From Massilia soli (lineage in GTDB: Bacteria; Pseudomonadota; Gammaproteobacteria; Burkholderiales; Burkholderiaceae_D), in contig NZ_JAFBIL020000006.1 in the NCBI RefSeq assembly GCF_016809835.1, positions 411,605 through 475,604 on the forward strand: a stretch of 64,000 nt of DNA. The letters are read 5' to 3'. Below the pieces are notes generated by a model. The model did not search any database. It was not told the DNA's origin and saw only the letters and a program-made list of their open reading frames with translations. Every line of letters starts with the position of its first letter. Position 1 is the stretch's first letter. Shown here piece by piece: positions 11,487 through 23,064 of the stretch. The position numbers and the translations under genes are program-made.

Positions 11487-12584
11487 TTACTCCGGTGATT
11501 TAGCCACGTCGCCGACCTGCACCGGCTCAGTTACCTGCATGACCAAGCCGTAAGAAACGTTCTTGAACACGCGGAAGATAAACAGATCGCCGTATTGCTC
11601 GTCCGGCAGCTTGATGGTCGGCCTGGCGATCCCCAGCATGCCTTTGTCGCCGCCCGGATCCGCCACAACCTTACCGAAATGGTACAGCTGGAGCACCGCG
11701 CCGACATCGAGTCCGTCAACTGAACCGCGATTGATGCTGACGATCTGGTTCTGCCCCGCATACGTCACGCCGCCATAAATCGACACCACGCGCGCGTCGA
11801 TGACGGTCTCGGGCGGATGCGGCACATAGTTGCGCATGCCCTCGGGCGGCACCGGCGCCAGGCGGTCGCCCACGCCCATTTCCTGATGCGAGCTGCCGAC
11901 CGTGAAGGTATGGACATCGACGCCCGGTGTGGCTTGCGCCTTCAGCGCCACCGTGCCGAGGTACTGCGCTTCGTAGCCGAGCAAGGCGCCGGTTTCCGGA
12001 TCCGTCAGCGGCGTGCCCGGGCGGTACACCTGGAACGCCTTTACACCGTTGAGCTCGCCTTTGACGTAGACCTTGTCGCCCTGGCCCATATACACCCGGC
12101 CTTCCTGCGCGGCGGCGATGCGCGGCGCGCTCGCCAGCTCGTCGACGCCGATCACCAGCGGACGGGTCAGGAAGGGTTCGATCATCGCCGGCGGAATCGA
12201 CGGCACCGCGTCGCGGCCCATGCCTTCGGTGCGGAACTGCGGCGACAGGCGGGTGATGCCCGGCCGGCCGGCGCCATCGTCGTCGCCCGGCCGGGTCAGC
12301 GACAGGCGGCCGGTCTTGCGGTCGAAGTAGACGATCTGGCCCGGGTAGATCCAGTGCGGGTTGCGGATCTCGTCGCGGTTCATGCCCCATACCTGCGGCC
12401 AGCACCATGGATGCTCGAGGAACTTGCCGGAGATGTCCCACAACGTATCGCCCTTGACGACCTTGTGCTGGTCGGGCGCGTTCGGGCGGAACGCGCAGGG
12501 CGCGGCCTGGGCGGATGAAGCAAACAGGCCTGCCAGGAGCGCTGCTCCAGCAAGTCGGGCGCCGACTGTGCTAAAATTTTTCAT
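11487..12584 (-). CDS. Secreted LysM-domain protein
   Basis: The 365-residue protein starts with MKNFSTVGARLAG and a signal peptide ending near SSAQAA, followed by one LysM domain (VVKGDTLWDISGKFLEHPW...NPHWIYPGQ), which binds peptidoglycan in the periplasm. The remainder, about 260 residues, is the conserved unassigned region typical of this dprA-linked family and has no recognised enzyme motif. The start ATG at 12582-12584 was chosen because the signal peptide follows directly; a longer frame to 12731 gives a poor leader. It heads the LysM-dprA-smg unit. The 279 bases to def hold divergent promoters but no gene I can support. Confidence 0.9.
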   Translation of the reverse strand: MKNFSTVGARLAGAALLAGLFASSAQAAPCAFRPNAPDQHKVVKGDTLWDISGKFLEHPWCWPQVWGMNRDEIRNPHWIYPGQIVYFDRKTGRLSLTRPGDDDGAGRPGITRLSPQFRTEGMGRDAVPSIPPAMIEPFLTRPLVIGVDELASAPRIAAAQEGRVYMGQGDKVYVKGELNGVKAFQVYRPGTPLTDPETGALLGYEAQYLGTVALKAQATPGVDVHTFTVGSSHQEMGVGDRLAPVPPEGMRNYVPHPPETVIDARVVSIYGGVTYAGQNQIVSINRGSVDGLDVGAVLQLYHFGKVVADPGGDKGMLGIARPTIKLPDEQYGDLFIFRVFKNVSYGLVMQVTEPVQVGDVAKSPE

Positions 12585-12863
12585 TGAGATGTCCGAAAAG
12601 TGCGGCATTACACAAAATTGCTGGCTGAACCGCCACCCATCGCGCGCCACGGCGCAAAAGGCAGCAGAATGCGCGCTCCCCATTGCACTTGCTGAGAGTA
12701 AAGGGTTGCCGTACTGGATCAAATTCTGCACATAAATCCTTGAAGTAGCAAGAAATACTGCGCCCGATCACCGTGGCGGACTGTGTGATTTTGTTGTTTT
12801 AAGGCATTTTTCTGCTGGCACCACCGAATCGATTATTAAATTGTTACTGAGCTGAACACACCT

Positions 12864-13406
12864 ATGGCACTCCTGACTATCCTGCGCTACCCCGACCCAC
12901 GCTTGCACAAGGTCGCCAAGCCGGTTACCGAATTTGGCGACCGCATCAACCGCCTGGTGGCGGACATGGCCGAAACCATGTACGAGGCGCCCGGCGTCGG
13001 CCTGGCCGCCAGCCAGGTCGATGTGCACGAGCAGCTGGTGATCGTCGACATCACCGACACCAAGGATGACCTGCGCGTGTTCATCAACCCGGAAATCATC
13101 TGGGCGAGCGACGAAAAAACCATCTACGACGAAGGCTGCCTGTCGGTACCGGGCATTTACGACGGCGTCGAACGTCCGTCCAAAATCAAGGTCCGCGCAC
13201 TCGACGCGCAGGGCGTGCCGTTCGAACTGGCGGCAGACGGCCTGATGGCCGTGTGCATCCAGCACGAGATGGACCACCTGCAGGGCAAAATTTTTGTGGA
13301 ATACCTGTCACCGCTCAAGCGCAACCGCATCAAGGCCAAGCTGGTCAAGGAAGAGCGCGGGCTCGAGCGTGAAGCGGCCCTGCGCGCCGCCGGCCGCCGC
13401 TACTGA
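12864..13406 (+). CDS. def: Peptide deformylase
   Basis: Removes the formyl group from nascent peptides at the ribosome exit. All three family motifs are present in the 180 residues: [16 protein letters not shown] with metal ligand C92, and HEMDHLQG with H134, E135 and H138. The length and spacing are those of class 1 bacterial deformylases. Eight bases separate it from fmt, the enzyme that installs the group it removes, and the two form the classic def-fmt operon. Confidence 0.97.
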   Translation: MALLTILRYPDPRLHKVAKPVTEFGDRINRLVADMAETMYEAPGVGLAASQVDVHEQLVIVDITDTKDDLRVFINPEIIWASDEKTIYDEGCLSVPGIYDGVERPSKIKVRALDAQGVPFELAADGLMAVCIQHEMDHLQGKIFVEYLSPLKRNRIKAKLVKEERGLEREAALRAAGRRY

Positions 13407-13414
13407 CGCGCGCG

Positions 13415-14371
13415 ATGAAAGTCGTCTTTGCCGGCACGCCGGAGTTTGCCGCGGTAGCCCTGCGTGCCTTGCATGAGGCTGGCTTTGAGATCCCGCTGGT
13501 GCTGACCCAGCCCGACCGTCCGGCCGGGCGCGGCATGCAGCTGCAGGCGCCCAGCGTCAAGCAATACGCGCTGGCGCACGGCATCGAAGTGCTGCAACCG
13601 CTGTCGCTGCGCACCGACAGCAAGGACCCGGAACGGGCAAGCCAGGCCGCGGCCGCCCATGCGCGCCTGCTTGCGCTCGACTACGATGTGATGGTGGTGG
13701 CCGCCTACGGCCTGATCCTTCCGCTCAGCACGCTCAACATCAAGCCTTGCATCAACATCCACGGTTCGCTGCTGCCGCGCTGGCGCGGCGCCGCGCCGAT
13801 CCACCGCGCGATCGAGGCCGGCGATACCGAAACCGGCGTGACCATCATGGAAATGGAAGAAGGCCTGGACACCGGCCCGATGCTGATGATGGAGCGGGTG
13901 GCGATCGGCGCTGCCGATACCACCGCGACCTTGCACGACACGCTGGCCGCACTGGGCGGGCGCATGATCGTGGCGGCGCTGCGCCAGCGCGCCCAGGGCA
14001 CGCTGGAAGCGGTGCCGCAGCCTGCGGCCGGCGTCACCTACGCGGCCAAGATCAGCAAGGATGAAGCGAAGATCGACTTTTCACTGTCGGCCGGCGAAAT
14101 TGCCCGCAAGATCCGGGCATTCAACCCGTTTCCCGGCGCCCACGCCGAAGTCAACGGTGTAGCGATCAAATTCTGGGGTGCCGAGGCGCTGCCTGAAGGA
14201 AGTACCACCCTCCCCGGCCAGGTGCTGGCCGCCGACGCCCAGCATGGCATCGTGGTCGCCTGCAAGCACGGCACCTTGCGCCTGACTGAACTGCAAAAGC
14301 CTGGCGGCAAACGCCTTCCAGCACAGGAATTCCTCAAGGGATTCCCGCTGGAAGGACTGTGCTTCGATTAA
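13415..14371 (+). CDS. fmt: Methionyl-tRNA formyltransferase
   Basis: A 318-residue enzyme that formylates initiator Met-tRNA using 10-formyltetrahydrofolate. The N-terminal Rossmann domain opens with [12 protein letters not shown], and the catalytic signature [17 protein letters not shown] with downstream [10 protein letters not shown] is intact; the C-terminal tRNA-binding domain follows (FNPFPGAHA). It is coupled to def. Its TAA stop overlaps the stop of the convergent BrnA-like gene by two bases, so the 3' ends of the two transcripts must interleave. Confidence 0.97.
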   Translation: MKVVFAGTPEFAAVALRALHEAGFEIPLVLTQPDRPAGRGMQLQAPSVKQYALAHGIEVLQPLSLRTDSKDPERASQAAAAHARLLALDYDVMVVAAYGLILPLSTLNIKPCINIHGSLLPRWRGAAPIHRAIEAGDTETGVTIMEMEEGLDTGPMLMMERVAIGAADTTATLHDTLAALGGRMIVAALRQRAQGTLEAVPQPAAGVTYAAKISKDEAKIDFSLSAGEIARKIRAFNPFPGAHAEVNGVAIKFWGAEALPEGSTTLPGQVLAADAQHGIVVACKHGTLRLTELQKPGGKRLPAQEFLKGFPLEGLCFD

Positions 14372-14619
14372 GCCGCGTCGTCGCTGGCCGCGGCCTTGGC
14401 GCGCTCGGCGTCCATGTGCTCGCGCAGCAGCTGGTTGATGCGGGTCTGGTAGCCCGGACCGGCCGACTTGAACCAGTCAAGCATGTCCACGTCGAGGCGG
14501 ATCGTCACGATCTGCTTTTGCTGGGTGGCGCTGGCCTTGGCGGCTGGCTGCTGGGTGCTGCTGCCGAGGTAATTTCCCTGGACGGGCTCGTCCCACGCTG
14601 GTGCGAAATCCTTGTTCAT
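14368..14619 (-). CDS. BrnA-type ribbon-helix-helix antitoxin, orphan
   Basis: An 83-residue protein whose second half, [20 protein letters not shown] then [13 protein letters not shown], matches the BrnA/DUF4415 antitoxin family that binds DNA as a ribbon-helix-helix dimer. BrnA normally follows a brnT toxin gene; no BrnT-like frame exists on either side here (fmt downstream, metH upstream and divergent). The start at 14617-14619 is preceded by GAGG at good spacing; a longer frame to 14727 exists but its extra residues look unlike the family. Repeated ATACAAA boxes upstream may be its own operator. It is either an orphan regulator or a decayed toxin-antitoxin pair. Confidence 0.85.
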   Translation of the reverse strand: MNKDFAPAWDEPVQGNYLGSSTQQPAAKASATQQKQIVTIRLDVDMLDWFKSAGPGYQTRINQLLREHMDAERAKAAASDDAA

Positions 14620-14701
14620 TCCTGAATCCTCATCTTTAAAACCTGTCAATACTGCGATTGTGACCCTGTCATGTAACGTAAAGATTGCTGTGCCCTCAGG
14701 T

Positions 14702-14750
14702 TTTGTATCCTCATGTTTCCGTGTCACGCTTTAATACAAAAAGATACAAA
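14702..14750. promoter_or_regulatory. Three ATACAAA half-sites upstream of the BrnA-like gene
   Basis: TTTGTAT at 14702-14708 is inverted relative to two direct copies, ATACAAA at 14734-14740 and 14744-14750, which are ten bases apart, one helical turn. Ribbon-helix-helix antitoxins usually bind such repeated short boxes in their own promoter. The site also lies in the upstream region of metH. Binding by the BrnA-like protein is inference. Confidence 0.4.
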
Positions 14751-14793
14751 CGCTACCCGTGAATCCAAATGCTGCACTGCGAAAACTTTTCGA

Positions 14794-14821
14794 CCGGGTT
14801 GACGTATAATTTTAGACCCGG
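14794..14821 (+). promoter_or_regulatory. Putative metH promoter with flanking inverted repeat
   Basis: A perfect -10 sequence, TATAAT, lies at 14805-14810 and is bracketed by CCGGGT (14794-14799) and ACCCGG (14816-14821). The -35 region is weak, as in activator-dependent promoters. The metH ATG lies at 14870. I saw no cobalamin, SAM or SAH riboswitch in the 250 bases before metH. Confidence 0.4.
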
Positions 14822-14869
14822 GCCGCGCCCGGCCGGCCTGCCCGGGACACCGCCATCTGAAAGCACACC

Positions 14870-18634
<3,765 letters not shown>

Positions 18635-18673
18635 TCGGCAGAACTTTCCGCCGCCTTCCGCGCTCAAAGCAGT

Positions 18674-18704
18674 GTTGCGGGCGTGCCGGCGCCACGCCCG
18701 CAAC
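18674..18704 (+). terminator. GC-rich hairpin after metH
   Basis: Perfect twelve-base arms GTTGCGGGCGTG and CACGCCCGCAAC around a seven-base loop begin 40 bases after the metH stop. No T-run follows, so this could be a Rho-assisted terminator or an intercistronic hairpin; the next gene begins 40 bases further on. Confidence 0.5.
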
Positions 18705-18743
18705 GGGCTGAACTGGCGCCGGTTCGTCTACTCGGAGGCTGCT

Positions 18744-19121
18744 ATGGCACTGCATTTCTCTGCCAAACGCTGGCAGGACCAGCTGATCCTGCTGCTGGGC
18801 GTATGGCTGTTCGTCTCACCCTGGGTTCTTGGCATCCCCAGCGACTCGCCGCGGGCAATCAACGCCTATGTGGTCGGCGCCGTGATGGCCGCGCTGGCTG
18901 CGTTCGACCTCTATAAAACCTACTTCTGGGCAGTGGTCGCGAACCTGCTGCTGGGGGCGTGGACCGCGCTGTCGCCCTGGATTCCGGCATTCGCCGACCG
19001 CGGCGCGATGATGACCAACTCGGTCATTGTCGGGATCGCCGTTGTCGTGCTGGGCATGTGGGAGCTGCGGACCGACCCCGAGCTGCATCGCCAATGGTCC
19101 AGCGCCGGCGGCGCGCACTAA
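18744..19121 (+). CDS. SPW-repeat membrane protein
   Basis: A 125-residue inner-membrane protein with four predicted hydrophobic segments. Each half contains the signature after which the SPW family is named: WLFVSPWVLG near residue 20 and WTALSPWIPA near residue 75, indicating an internal duplication. The function of the family is not established. The start at 18744 follows a strong GGAGG. The sequence ends with a good terminator 20 bases after the stop, so it may be a single-gene transcript or trail metH. Confidence 0.88.
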   Translation: MALHFSAKRWQDQLILLLGVWLFVSPWVLGIPSDSPRAINAYVVGAVMAALAAFDLYKTYFWAVVANLLLGAWTALSPWIPAFADRGAMMTNSVIVGIAVVVLGMWELRTDPELHRQWSSAGGAH

Positions 19122-19138
19122 GCGGCTACGCCATGCAA

Positions 19139-19169
19139 CAACGCGAACCCGCGGGTTCGCGTTTTTTTC
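19139..19169 (+). terminator. Intrinsic terminator after the SPW gene
   Basis: A perfect 22-base palindrome built on ACGCGAACCC (19141-19162) is followed directly by seven T residues. The only A residues on its left are a short AACA, so it works mainly for the plus strand. Confidence 0.85.
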
Positions 19170-19262
19170 GTCATCGCTTTTTGCTATCTGAATACGCGCT
19201 GTGGCGCTAATGCGCGCATTCTTCGGCGCCGACAGGGCAGCAAACACGCCCTGGCGCCGCAG

Positions 19263-20546
19263 TCAGATTGCGTAGCGCGCGACGTTGTCGCTCCATTCGA
19301 AGGCCGCCATTTCGAGCTCGCCCAGTTCGTCGGCGGAGAGCGCCAGGTCGGCCAGCGCCGGCGCGACGTGCTGGTCGTCGCCTTCGTCCATCACCTCGAT
19401 GCTCTCGGCCAGGCGCAGCAAGTCGCCAAAGAAACCGCCGCGGTGCAGCAGCGCGTCCGAAATGTCGTCGCTGACCGGCATCTGCTGCAGGATCTCGTTC
19501 ATCGGCATGCCGAACAGCGCGTCCATCAGCGACATGATGCCGACCGTGAAGGCGATTTCGGGCACCGCGCGCTGGCCAGGGCGCAGGCGCTTGGCCAGCA
19601 GTTCGAGCAGGCGGCCGCGCGCGGTCGCCAGGGTCAGCAGCGGCGGCATGCTTTCGCCGCGCCGCGCCGGTTCGGCGTACAACATGATCTGCAGCCAGCG
19701 CTGCAGCTGGCGCCGGCCCATGATCGTGATGGCCTGGCTGACCGAATCGACCTTGTGCCCGAGGCCCACGGCGGGCGTGTTGACCAGGCGAAGCAGGTTG
19801 AGCGCCAGCGGCACGTCTTTCTTGACCGTGCGCTCAATCACGATGTTGTCGGCGTCGGCGTCGATCAGGTTCATCAGTTCCAGCAGGGCGACCTGCCCCG
19901 GCGACAGCTTGCGCCCACTGATGATGGCCGGGCGCGCGAAATAAAAGCCCTGGAAGTAATCGAAGCCGAGTTCCCTGCAGGCGTCGAATTCTTCGCGCGT
20001 TTCGACTTTTTCGGCGACCAGGTTCTTGCCTGTCTCGCGCAGCAATGGCGCGAGGTCCTGCAGCGCCTCCGGCGAGGTGTTGCGCAGGTTGACCTTCAGG
20101 TATGCCATCATCGGCAGCAGCTCGCCCAGTTGCGGGGTGTCCGCACCGACATCCGACAGCGCAAAACGGAAACCATGGCCGGCCAGTTCGGCGATCCGGC
20201 CGAGCAGCGGCGCGCTGGCGTCGATCGACTGGTCGATCTCCAGCACCAGCTTTTCGCGCGGCAGGAAGGCGAAAATATCGCTGTTGAGCACCGCCGCGTC
20301 GACGTTGACGAACCCGGTCGACCCGCCCAGCACCCGGTTCAGCCCGAGCTGGGCAGCGTGGGCGATGACCGCCGCGGTGGCCGAGAGCTCGGAGTCGATG
20401 CTGGCCGGCCCCATAGGCGCGTTGCGGAACAGCAACTCATAGCCATACAGCGCCTGGTCGCGCCCGAGGATGGGCTGGCGCCCGAGATAGAAGTCACGCA
20501 CCCGGACGTGGGCGCGGGTATTGTCGGGTTGTGCGGTATCGAGCAT
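19263..20546 (-). CDS. EAL-HDOD domain signalling protein with degenerate EAL motif
   Basis: A 427-residue protein of YuxH type. Residues about 15-220 form an EAL (cyclic-di-GMP phosphodiesterase) fold, but the signature glutamate-alanine-leucine is ELL (YGYELLFRN) and several metal-binding acidic positions are not in their usual context, so it is probably inactive and may only bind nucleotide or protein. Residues about 210-400 are an HDOD domain (VNTPAVGLGHKVDSVSQAI), a non-catalytic HD relative used in signalling. It stands alone between two terminator-like or spacer regions, and its partner is not visible. Confidence 0.88.
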   Translation of the reverse strand: MLDTAQPDNTRAHVRVRDFYLGRQPILGRDQALYGYELLFRNAPMGPASIDSELSATAAVIAHAAQLGLNRVLGGSTGFVNVDAAVLNSDIFAFLPREKLVLEIDQSIDASAPLLGRIAELAGHGFRFALSDVGADTPQLGELLPMMAYLKVNLRNTSPEALQDLAPLLRETGKNLVAEKVETREEFDACRELGFDYFQGFYFARPAIISGRKLSPGQVALLELMNLIDADADNIVIERTVKKDVPLALNLLRLVNTPAVGLGHKVDSVSQAITIMGRRQLQRWLQIMLYAEPARRGESMPPLLTLATARGRLLELLAKRLRPGQRAVPEIAFTVGIMSLMDALFGMPMNEILQQMPVSDDISDALLHRGGFFGDLLRLAESIEVMDEGDDQHVAPALADLALSADELGELEMAAFEWSDNVARYAI

Positions 20547-20634
20547 GCGTGGCCAGTTTATGAACGGAAATAATGGGCATAACTTTAACCCTTATTTCAT
20601 TCTTTGTGGCATTTTTGTCATTACAAACTAAAAC

Positions 20635-21402
20635 TTAGCCGCGCGGCCAGCCATCGACGAACAATTTCATCTCGCCGGGCGCGAATGCGGTCCAGGCTTC
20701 GTTGGTGGTCAGCGGGGCGGTGACGATCACCGCCACCCGGTCTTGCGGCGTGGTGACCTGGGCGAAGTCGACGCTGACGTCCTCGTCGGCGAGCTTGGCG
20801 GTGGGGAAAGGATACTGGCGCACCACGTAGTGCAAGGCCGTCGAGCAGTGGGCGAACAGCGCCGAGCCGTCGGACAGCATCATGTTGAAGGTGCCGTGCG
20901 CGGCGATGCCCTGCACCAGTTCGGCGAGCACCGGGCGCAGGGCATCCAGCGGCGGCGGGATGTCGCCGAAGTGCGCGCGCAGTTCCTGCAGCAGATAGCA
21001 GAAGGCACGTTCGCTGTCGGTCGTGCCGACCGGGCGGAACGCGCCATGCAGGTCCGGGTGGAATTGCTTGAGGTCGCCGTTATGCGCGAACACCCAGTAG
21101 CGTCCCCACAGCTCGCGTACGAAGGGATGGCAATTTTCCAGCGCGACATGGCCCTGGGTCGCCTTGCGTATGTGCGCTATGACATTGCGCGACTTGATCG
21201 GATAACGCTTGATCAGTTCGGCGACGGGCGATTCGATGGCGGGCATGTGATCGACAAACAGGCGCACGCCGGCGCCTTCGAAAAATGCGATGCCCCAGCC
21301 GTCGTGGTGGGTGTCGGTGCGTCCGCCGCGCAGGGCGAAGCCGGTAAAGCTAAAAACAATGTCCGTGGGGACGTTGCAATTCATTCCGAGAAGTTGGCAC
21401 AT
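20635..21402 (-). CDS. Class II glutamine amidotransferase (YafJ-like)
   Basis: The 255-residue protein begins MCQLLGMN, where Cys2 becomes the N-terminal nucleophile after Met removal. The Ntn fold motifs RGGRTDTHHDGWGIAF and RKATQGHVALENCHPF are present. Family members such as YafJ resemble the glutaminase half of amidotransferases without a synthase domain, and their acceptor is unknown. It lies alone on the minus strand between DUF3567 and the EAL-HDOD gene, 120 and 88 bases from each. Confidence 0.9.
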   Translation of the reverse strand: MCQLLGMNCNVPTDIVFSFTGFALRGGRTDTHHDGWGIAFFEGAGVRLFVDHMPAIESPVAELIKRYPIKSRNVIAHIRKATQGHVALENCHPFVRELWGRYWVFAHNGDLKQFHPDLHGAFRPVGTTDSERAFCYLLQELRAHFGDIPPPLDALRPVLAELVQGIAAHGTFNMMLSDGSALFAHCSTALHYVVRQYPFPTAKLADEDVSVDFAQVTTPQDRVAVIVTAPLTTNEAWTAFAPGEMKLFVDGWPRG

Positions 21403-21485
21403 GGCGCAAGCTTACCATGCGAAATTTGATACGCCACAAACCTGGCCGTGCGGCCGTGTCGGGGGAAACGCAGAGGCGCCGGGTG

Positions 21486-21511
21486 CGTGGGCCGCCCGCA
21501 GGGGGCCCACG
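21486..21511 (-). terminator. GC-rich hairpin after the DUF3567 gene
   Basis: Arms CGTGGGCC (21486-21493) and GGCCCACG (21504-21511) enclose ten bases, starting 12 bases past the DUF3567 stop on the minus strand. There is no T-run, so termination would be weak or Rho-dependent. Confidence 0.4.
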
Positions 21512-21523
21512 TCCGGCCCGGGT

Positions 21524-21781
21524 TTAGTGCAGGAGCACGGGGTTGCTCATCAGCGAGTCATAGGAACCGAGGAAGTCGTCAATTTCTTCCATGGTCGGCT
21601 CGCTGGCGATCAGCGTATTGACGTCGCGCCGGAACGATTGTGCCAGCTTGCCACCGATAAATGCTTCGCGGCGGCCCGACTTGTCGACGATCTCGTAGCC
21701 ACCGAAGCGCAGGGCCTCGAGGTTCTGGTCAACGCCGAACTCGACGACGCTGTACTGTTCGCTGTTGTAGATCATGTTCAT
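21524..21781 (-). CDS. DUF3567 family protein
   Basis: An 85-residue acidic protein beginning MNMIYNSEQYSVVEFG with the rest of the sequence also typical of DUF3567, a small family restricted to betaproteobacteria. No function is known. Two consecutive ATGs are available; I chose the second (21779-21781) because it is five bases from GGAG, while the first is only two. It is monocistronic as far as can be seen. It is a useful taxonomic marker rather than a functional clue. Confidence 0.88.
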   Translation of the reverse strand: MNMIYNSEQYSVVEFGVDQNLEALRFGGYEIVDKSGRREAFIGGKLAQSFRRDVNTLIASEPTMEEIDDFLGSYDSLMSNPVLLH

Positions 21782-21889
21782 CATTACTCCTTCACTCGAT
21801 CAGACGGTTTTGCAGATCGGAACCGTCAAGAGGCAGACGGCTGACTTTCCACTCCGTTCAATGGGGAGGTGGGGGTACCGGAACCAATT

Positions 21890-22258
21890 TCAAGTGCTGA
21901 GGTCCGGGGTCAGTTCCAACAGCTGATCGTATGGCGGTTGCTGCAGCCACGATCGCAACTGATCAAGATGTTCTGTACTGGCAAGCCCGATATACAGTTG
22001 CGCGGGCCGTCGGCGCAGGACACGATTTAATGTTACACGCAAAACCAGATTGCCGGTGCAGCATACGCAACCGGGCGCGATTCGGTGCAGCAGGAGCGAG
22101 TCTGAGGGAGTGAGGATGGTGCGCGGATCGGGCAGGCCCTCGAGGATGACGGCCACCGGGCCGCCCTGCCCCGCGGCCAGCCGCGCGCCGATGGCGGCCT
22201 CGCGCGCCGCGGCGCTGGGGCCGGTCACCAGGGTGGCCGCCAGCCCCGGCGCGGTCAT
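21890..22258 (-). CDS. Small CobW/G3E-like protein lacking the P-loop
   Basis: The 122-residue protein contains GCVCCTGNLVLRVTLNRVLR, the metal-binding GCxCC motif and following helix of CobW/YjiA-type G3E GTPases, and the strand before it. The N-terminal loop, VTGPSAAAREAAIG, sits where the P-loop should be but has no GK(S/T), and the GTPase domain ends early, without the NKxD region. It cannot be a normal GTPase. The ATG overlaps the stop of the response regulator (22255-22258), implying translational coupling. It may be a shrunken metallochaperone that binds metal or a partner; no function is assigned. Confidence 0.65.
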   Translation of the reverse strand: MTAPGLAATLVTGPSAAAREAAIGARLAAGQGGPVAVILEGLPDPRTILTPSDSLLLHRIAPGCVCCTGNLVLRVTLNRVLRRRPAQLYIGLASTEHLDQLRSWLQQPPYDQLLELTPDLST

Positions 22259-22974
22259 TGACCTTTTTTGGCCAGCTTGCCCGGCTCGACGCCGAGTTGC
22301 TTGAGCTTGCGGTACAGGTGGGTGCGTTCGAGGCCGGTTTTTTCGGCGACGCGGGTCATGCTGCCCCCTTCGCGTCCGAGGTGGTGTTCGAAGTACATAC
22401 GCTCGAACGCGTCGCGCGCCTCGCGCAGCGGCAGGTCGAAGGACAGGTTGTAGCCATGTCCTTCACCGTTCGGCATGCCGCCCACGCGCGCCGGGATGCC
22501 TACAGGCAGCGGCTGCGACGCGAACATCGGCGCGCTCACCGCATTGCTGTCCTCGATCTGGGTGGCCATCATCGGCCGCGGGACGATGGCCGGTGCGCGC
22601 ACCACTTCCTGGGCGCGCGACAGGCCCTGCTGGACTGCCTTGAGCAGCTTTTGCAGTGCGATCGGCTTCTCGAGGAAGTTCAGTGCGCCGATCCGGGTCG
22701 CCTCGACCGCCGTATCGATCGTCGCGTGGCCCGACATCATAATGACCGGCATCGTCAACAGCCCGTCGCGCTGCCATTCCTTGAGCAAGGTGACGCCGTC
22801 GGTATCGGGCATCCAGATATCGAGCAGGACCAGGTCGGGCGCGCCAGCGGCCCTTGCATCGCGCGCCTGCTGCGCATTTTCGGCGAGTTGGATCGCATGG
22901 CCTTCATCGCCAAGGATCTCCGAGAGGAGCTCGCGGATGCCCATTTCATCATCAACTACGAGTATGTTTGCCAT
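22255..22974 (-). CDS. Response regulator, NtrX-like receiver with Fis-type DNA-binding end but no AAA+ domain
   Basis: The 239-residue protein has a receiver domain at 1-120 (D8, D9, phospho-acceptor D52 in LLDIWMPD, FLEKP lysine) and a Fis-like helix-turn-helix at its end (VAEKTGLERTHLYRKLKQLG). The central sigma-54 activator ATPase of true NtrX is missing; a linker of about 60 residues replaces it. It therefore cannot remodel sigma-54 polymerase and should act as a simple activator or repressor. It lies 90 bases after ntrY, its likely kinase, and overlaps the CobW-like gene. Confidence 0.9.
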   Translation of the reverse strand: MANILVVDDEMGIRELLSEILGDEGHAIQLAENAQQARDARAAGAPDLVLLDIWMPDTDGVTLLKEWQRDGLLTMPVIMMSGHATIDTAVEATRIGALNFLEKPIALQKLLKAVQQGLSRAQEVVRAPAIVPRPMMATQIEDSNAVSAPMFASQPLPVGIPARVGGMPNGEGHGYNLSFDLPLREARDAFERMYFEHHLGREGGSMTRVAEKTGLERTHLYRKLKQLGVEPGKLAKKGQ

Positions 22975-23064
22975 CTAATGCCTTCCTGATTTCGCCCATG
23001 CAGGGCCGCACGCATGACATGCCGCCGAAGCCATGATTCTATTCTTGATTCTTACCTGACGCTA

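Noticed and set aside
12680..12735. CTGAGA-like segment before def resembling a thiamine riboswitch piece
   Set aside because: The remaining conserved stems of the TPP riboswitch are absent, and neither flanking gene is a thiamine gene.
14620..14727. N-terminal extension of the BrnA-like protein
   Set aside because: The extra 36 residues do not resemble the family, and a good ribosome site precedes the internal ATG at 14619.
14620..14869. Possible cobalamin or SAH riboswitch before metH
   Set aside because: No B12 box or SAH riboswitch core could be found in the 250 bases.
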